DNA from: Methanosarcina sp. Ant1
GTDB taxonomy: Archaea; Halobacteriota; Methanosarcinia; Methanosarcinales; Methanosarcinaceae
DNA: 55,184 nucleotides
Assembly: GCA_001714685.2 (NCBI GenBank)
Contig: MDTP02000007.1
Span: 1 to 55,184, forward strand
Direction: 5' to 3'
The notes beneath the pieces are model-generated. The model ran no database searches, had not been told where the DNA came from, and saw only the letters and a program-made list of their open reading frames with translations. This document shows positions 53,473-55,184 of this stretch, piece by piece. The stretch's first letter is position 1. Each line of letters opens with the position of its first letter. Made by a program: the position numbers and the translations under genes.

Positions 53473-54732
53473 TCATTCGTATCTCAATGCATCAACTGGT
53501 TTCAGTTTCGAAGCTCTGTAAGCAGGGACCACTCCTGAGGTCACCCCTATCACAACTGCCAGAACAAGCCCCTCAACTATCAATTTAGGGCTTAACCCGC
53601 TCACTGATGTCATATTTCCCATCATCGATTGGAGGCCGGCTGAAATAATCGATCCCAGCATAACTCCAAGGATGCCGCCAACAAGACCTACCATTCCGGA
53701 GTTAAAGAGGAAAATCATAAGGATATCCTTATTTTTCGCCCCAATGGCTTTCATAGTCCCGATTTCCCTTGTCTTTTCAAGGACAGATGTAAACATAGTG
53801 TTTGCAATTCCCACAGCTCCTACAATCAGCGACACTGCAGCAATGGCTCCAAGGAAGAGAGTCATCGAATCCATCATACTGGTTACGGACTGAGCCATGG
53901 ACTTTAAGGCAGTTACGGAAAAATCCCTGTCATCTTCTTTGTTGATGTGTCTGGAAATCATTAGCTTTTTTTCAATCTTCGTAACCACCGTGTCTACCAC
54001 ATCTAAACTCTTGGCTTTTACCTGGATGGAGTCATAGACGTCTTTTTTCGCATCCGTAATCACGTTCACTGCTGCTTCTATCGGCATGTATATCTGTCTA
54101 TCTTCACCTCCACCTTCTTCTTTTAGAATTCCGACGACTCTCACAGACTTACCGTTGACAGTTATAACCTGGTTAACTCCAATGTTTTTTTTATAAATAC
54201 CACTGGCAACGCCGCTCCCGATAACCGCAACATACTTGTCTGCCGGTTCGAGCAGCCTTCCAGATCCCACTTCAAGAGAGTTCATGTACTTCCAGACCTG
54301 GGGATCCACCCCTGCGATCGAAAGGGTTGCGTTCTCTCCATTGTAACTTATGTCCTCTCTGCCGGAAATCTCACCGGTAACATACGATATGTCTTCTACA
54401 CCTCGGAGGGCATCGATATCATGATCTGTTAGTTGGGAATCAGTTGTAGTACCTCCTCCGAAGTGGCGGAATCCGGGCCCTTCCGACTGAGCTCTTGAGT
54501 ATCCTGGTGATATGGTGATACTTGTCAAGTCCATGGAGGCAAGCCTGCTCTGCATCTGTCCCTGCATGGCATCCCCAAGGGAGATGATCCCGACTACTGC
54601 CCCAACACCTATAACAATTCCAATAATAGTAAGCCAGCTCCTTAGTTTGCTGTGCCGGAGCATGTTAAGGGCCAATTTCAAGTAAGTTGCGTTTCTAATT
54701 GAGCATCCCTCCAGTTTTTGCTGTTTTTTCAA
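53473..54732 (-). CDS. MacB-type ABC transporter permease (FtsX family)
   Basis: A 419-residue membrane protein: one N-terminal helix (RSWLTIIGIVIGVGAVVGII), a large extracytoplasmic MacB periplasmic-type domain (about 60-290) and three C-terminal FtsX helices, with AAVSLIVGAVGIANTMFTSV, LEKTREIGTMKAIGAKNKDI and the terminal basic VVPAYRASKLKPVDALRYE. It probably works as a mechanotransmitter or exporter of peptides or lipids with an ATPase not in this window. Its start overlaps the stop of the surface-protein gene by 4 bp (54729-54732), so the two are coupled. Confidence 0.9.
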   Translation of the reverse strand: MKKQQKLEGCSIRNATYLKLALNMLRHSKLRSWLTIIGIVIGVGAVVGIISLGDAMQGQMQSRLASMDLTSITISPGYSRAQSEGPGFRHFGGGTTTDSQLTDHDIDALRGVEDISYVTGEISGREDISYNGENATLSIAGVDPQVWKYMNSLEVGSGRLLEPADKYVAVIGSGVASGIYKKNIGVNQVITVNGKSVRVVGILKEEGGGEDRQIYMPIEAAVNVITDAKKDVYDSIQVKAKSLDVVDTVVTKIEKKLMISRHINKEDDRDFSVTALKSMAQSVTSMMDSMTLFLGAIAAVSLIVGAVGIANTMFTSVLEKTREIGTMKAIGAKNKDILMIFLFNSGMVGLVGGILGVMLGSIISAGLQSMMGNMTSVSGLSPKLIVEGLVLAVVIGVTSGVVPAYRASKLKPVDALRYE

Positions 54733-55184
54733 TTCTTCAGCATTCCTGAGCTGGAGTCATTTTCAGATGCTTTATATTCAGCTTTTTTTGCTCCCTTTTT
54801 TTGCTTGCGGTACAGGAAGACTCCTGCTCCTGCAATTACTATTACCACAATATATGACATACTTGAACTGAGACCACTACTTCTGTCACCTCTTGCTCCT
54901 GAGCTGCCTCCAGTACCAAATCCTGAAGCTGGGACTGCTACGTCTTTATCAACTGTTATTCTTTCTCCTTTAGCATCCGTATACTCAATCTGGATTTTTA
55001 ATGGACGGCCATCCATTGAAGTGGATGTTGCATTGTCTCCAGCAGCTGAATCACTGGCTTTTGAGGTATCGGGGTCTGTTCCTGAATCTTCAACTGCAGC
55101 CTGTGCGCTCGTAACGTTAAAAGAAGCGATTGTGTAGTCGCCTTTCTGAAGATTCCCCACGATAGTTGAAGGACTTCCTGATAC
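54729..55184 (-). CDS. surface/S-layer-type protein, C-terminal part (runs off window)
   Basis: The frame is open from the right window edge (V-S-G-S-P-S-T-I-V then GNLQKGDYTIASFNVTSAQA), so the apparent start at 55160 is internal and the gene is partial. Visible are the end of a beta domain with GRPLKIQIEYTDAKGERITV, a Gly/Ser-rich linker, one membrane helix (SMSYIVVIVIAGAGVFLYRK) and a Lys-rich tail. This matches the COG1361 S-layer-type partner commonly paired with MacB-like permeases in methanogens. Confidence 0.78.
   Translation of the reverse strand, partial: VSGSPSTIVGNLQKGDYTIASFNVTSAQAAVEDSGTDPDTSKASDSAAGDNATSTSMDGRPLKIQIEYTDAKGERITVDKDVAVPASGFGTGGSSGARGDRSSGLSSSMSYIVVIVIAGAGVFLYRKQKKGAKKAEYKASENDSSSGMLKN

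Overview
The window is a piece of a methanogenic archaeon's chromosome, most likely Methanosarcina. The grounds are: an AglB/STT3 oligosaccharyltransferase with WWDYG; a bicistronic Mre11-Rad50 pair; archaeal-type PRPP synthetase; TATA-box promoters; frequent TTG/GTG starts; a PKD-domain surface protein; and an array of small secreted proteins of the kind I recall being called 'sarcinarray' in Methanosarcina. There are no rRNA or tRNA genes and no CRISPR array that I can see.

Layout. (1) 0.4-9.9 kb, minus strand: a polysaccharide locus. A tight six-gene operon (GT4, ABC permease, ABC ATPase with a sugar-binding tail, coiled-coil methyltransferase, double GT4, GT4) looks like a bacterial ABC-dependent O-antigen system; a lone AT-rich membrane acyltransferase lies downstream. 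(2) 10.3-15.9 kb, plus strand: two tandem GDP-mannose dehydratase paralogues and aglB, followed by a decayed copy of the aglB 3' end carrying two small inverted-repeat elements. These genes plausibly supply sugars for, and transfer of, surface glycans. (3) 15.9-28.6 kb: housekeeping genes: a TrkA-N/DHH phosphoesterase fusion, NAD(P)HX repair enzyme, moaC, prs, a Cys-rich protein with a 39-bp repeat, a homologue of the human CDIN1 nuclease family, and rad50/mre11. (4) 29.4-41.9 kb: small orphans, a PKD protein, and the most striking part of the window: one giant membrane-anchored protein (DUF7286-like) followed by five full-length copies and one decayed copy of a ~200-residue secreted protein, interleaved with three truncated copies of the giant gene's 3' end. 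The copies have near-identical flanks and divergent centres. (5) 41.9-45.2 kb: 3.3 kb of AT-rich, gene-poor DNA with gene relics. (6) 45.2-55.2 kb: guaD, a DUF5661-like gene, an orphan membrane protein, a complex palindromic element, AlkD, a GNAT acetyltransferase, a DUF5658-like membrane protein, an ABC ATPase broken by one frameshift, a DUF1638 gene, and a MacB-type permease coupled to a surface protein that runs off the window.

How it fits together: regions 1, 2, 4 and 6 all concern the cell surface (glycan synthesis and export, N-glycosylation, secreted and membrane-anchored proteins). Simple tandem repeats and small inverted-repeat elements sit in nearly every intergenic gap around them, so the region looks evolutionarily fluid. 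All family names are from sequence motifs and memory; no database search was possible.
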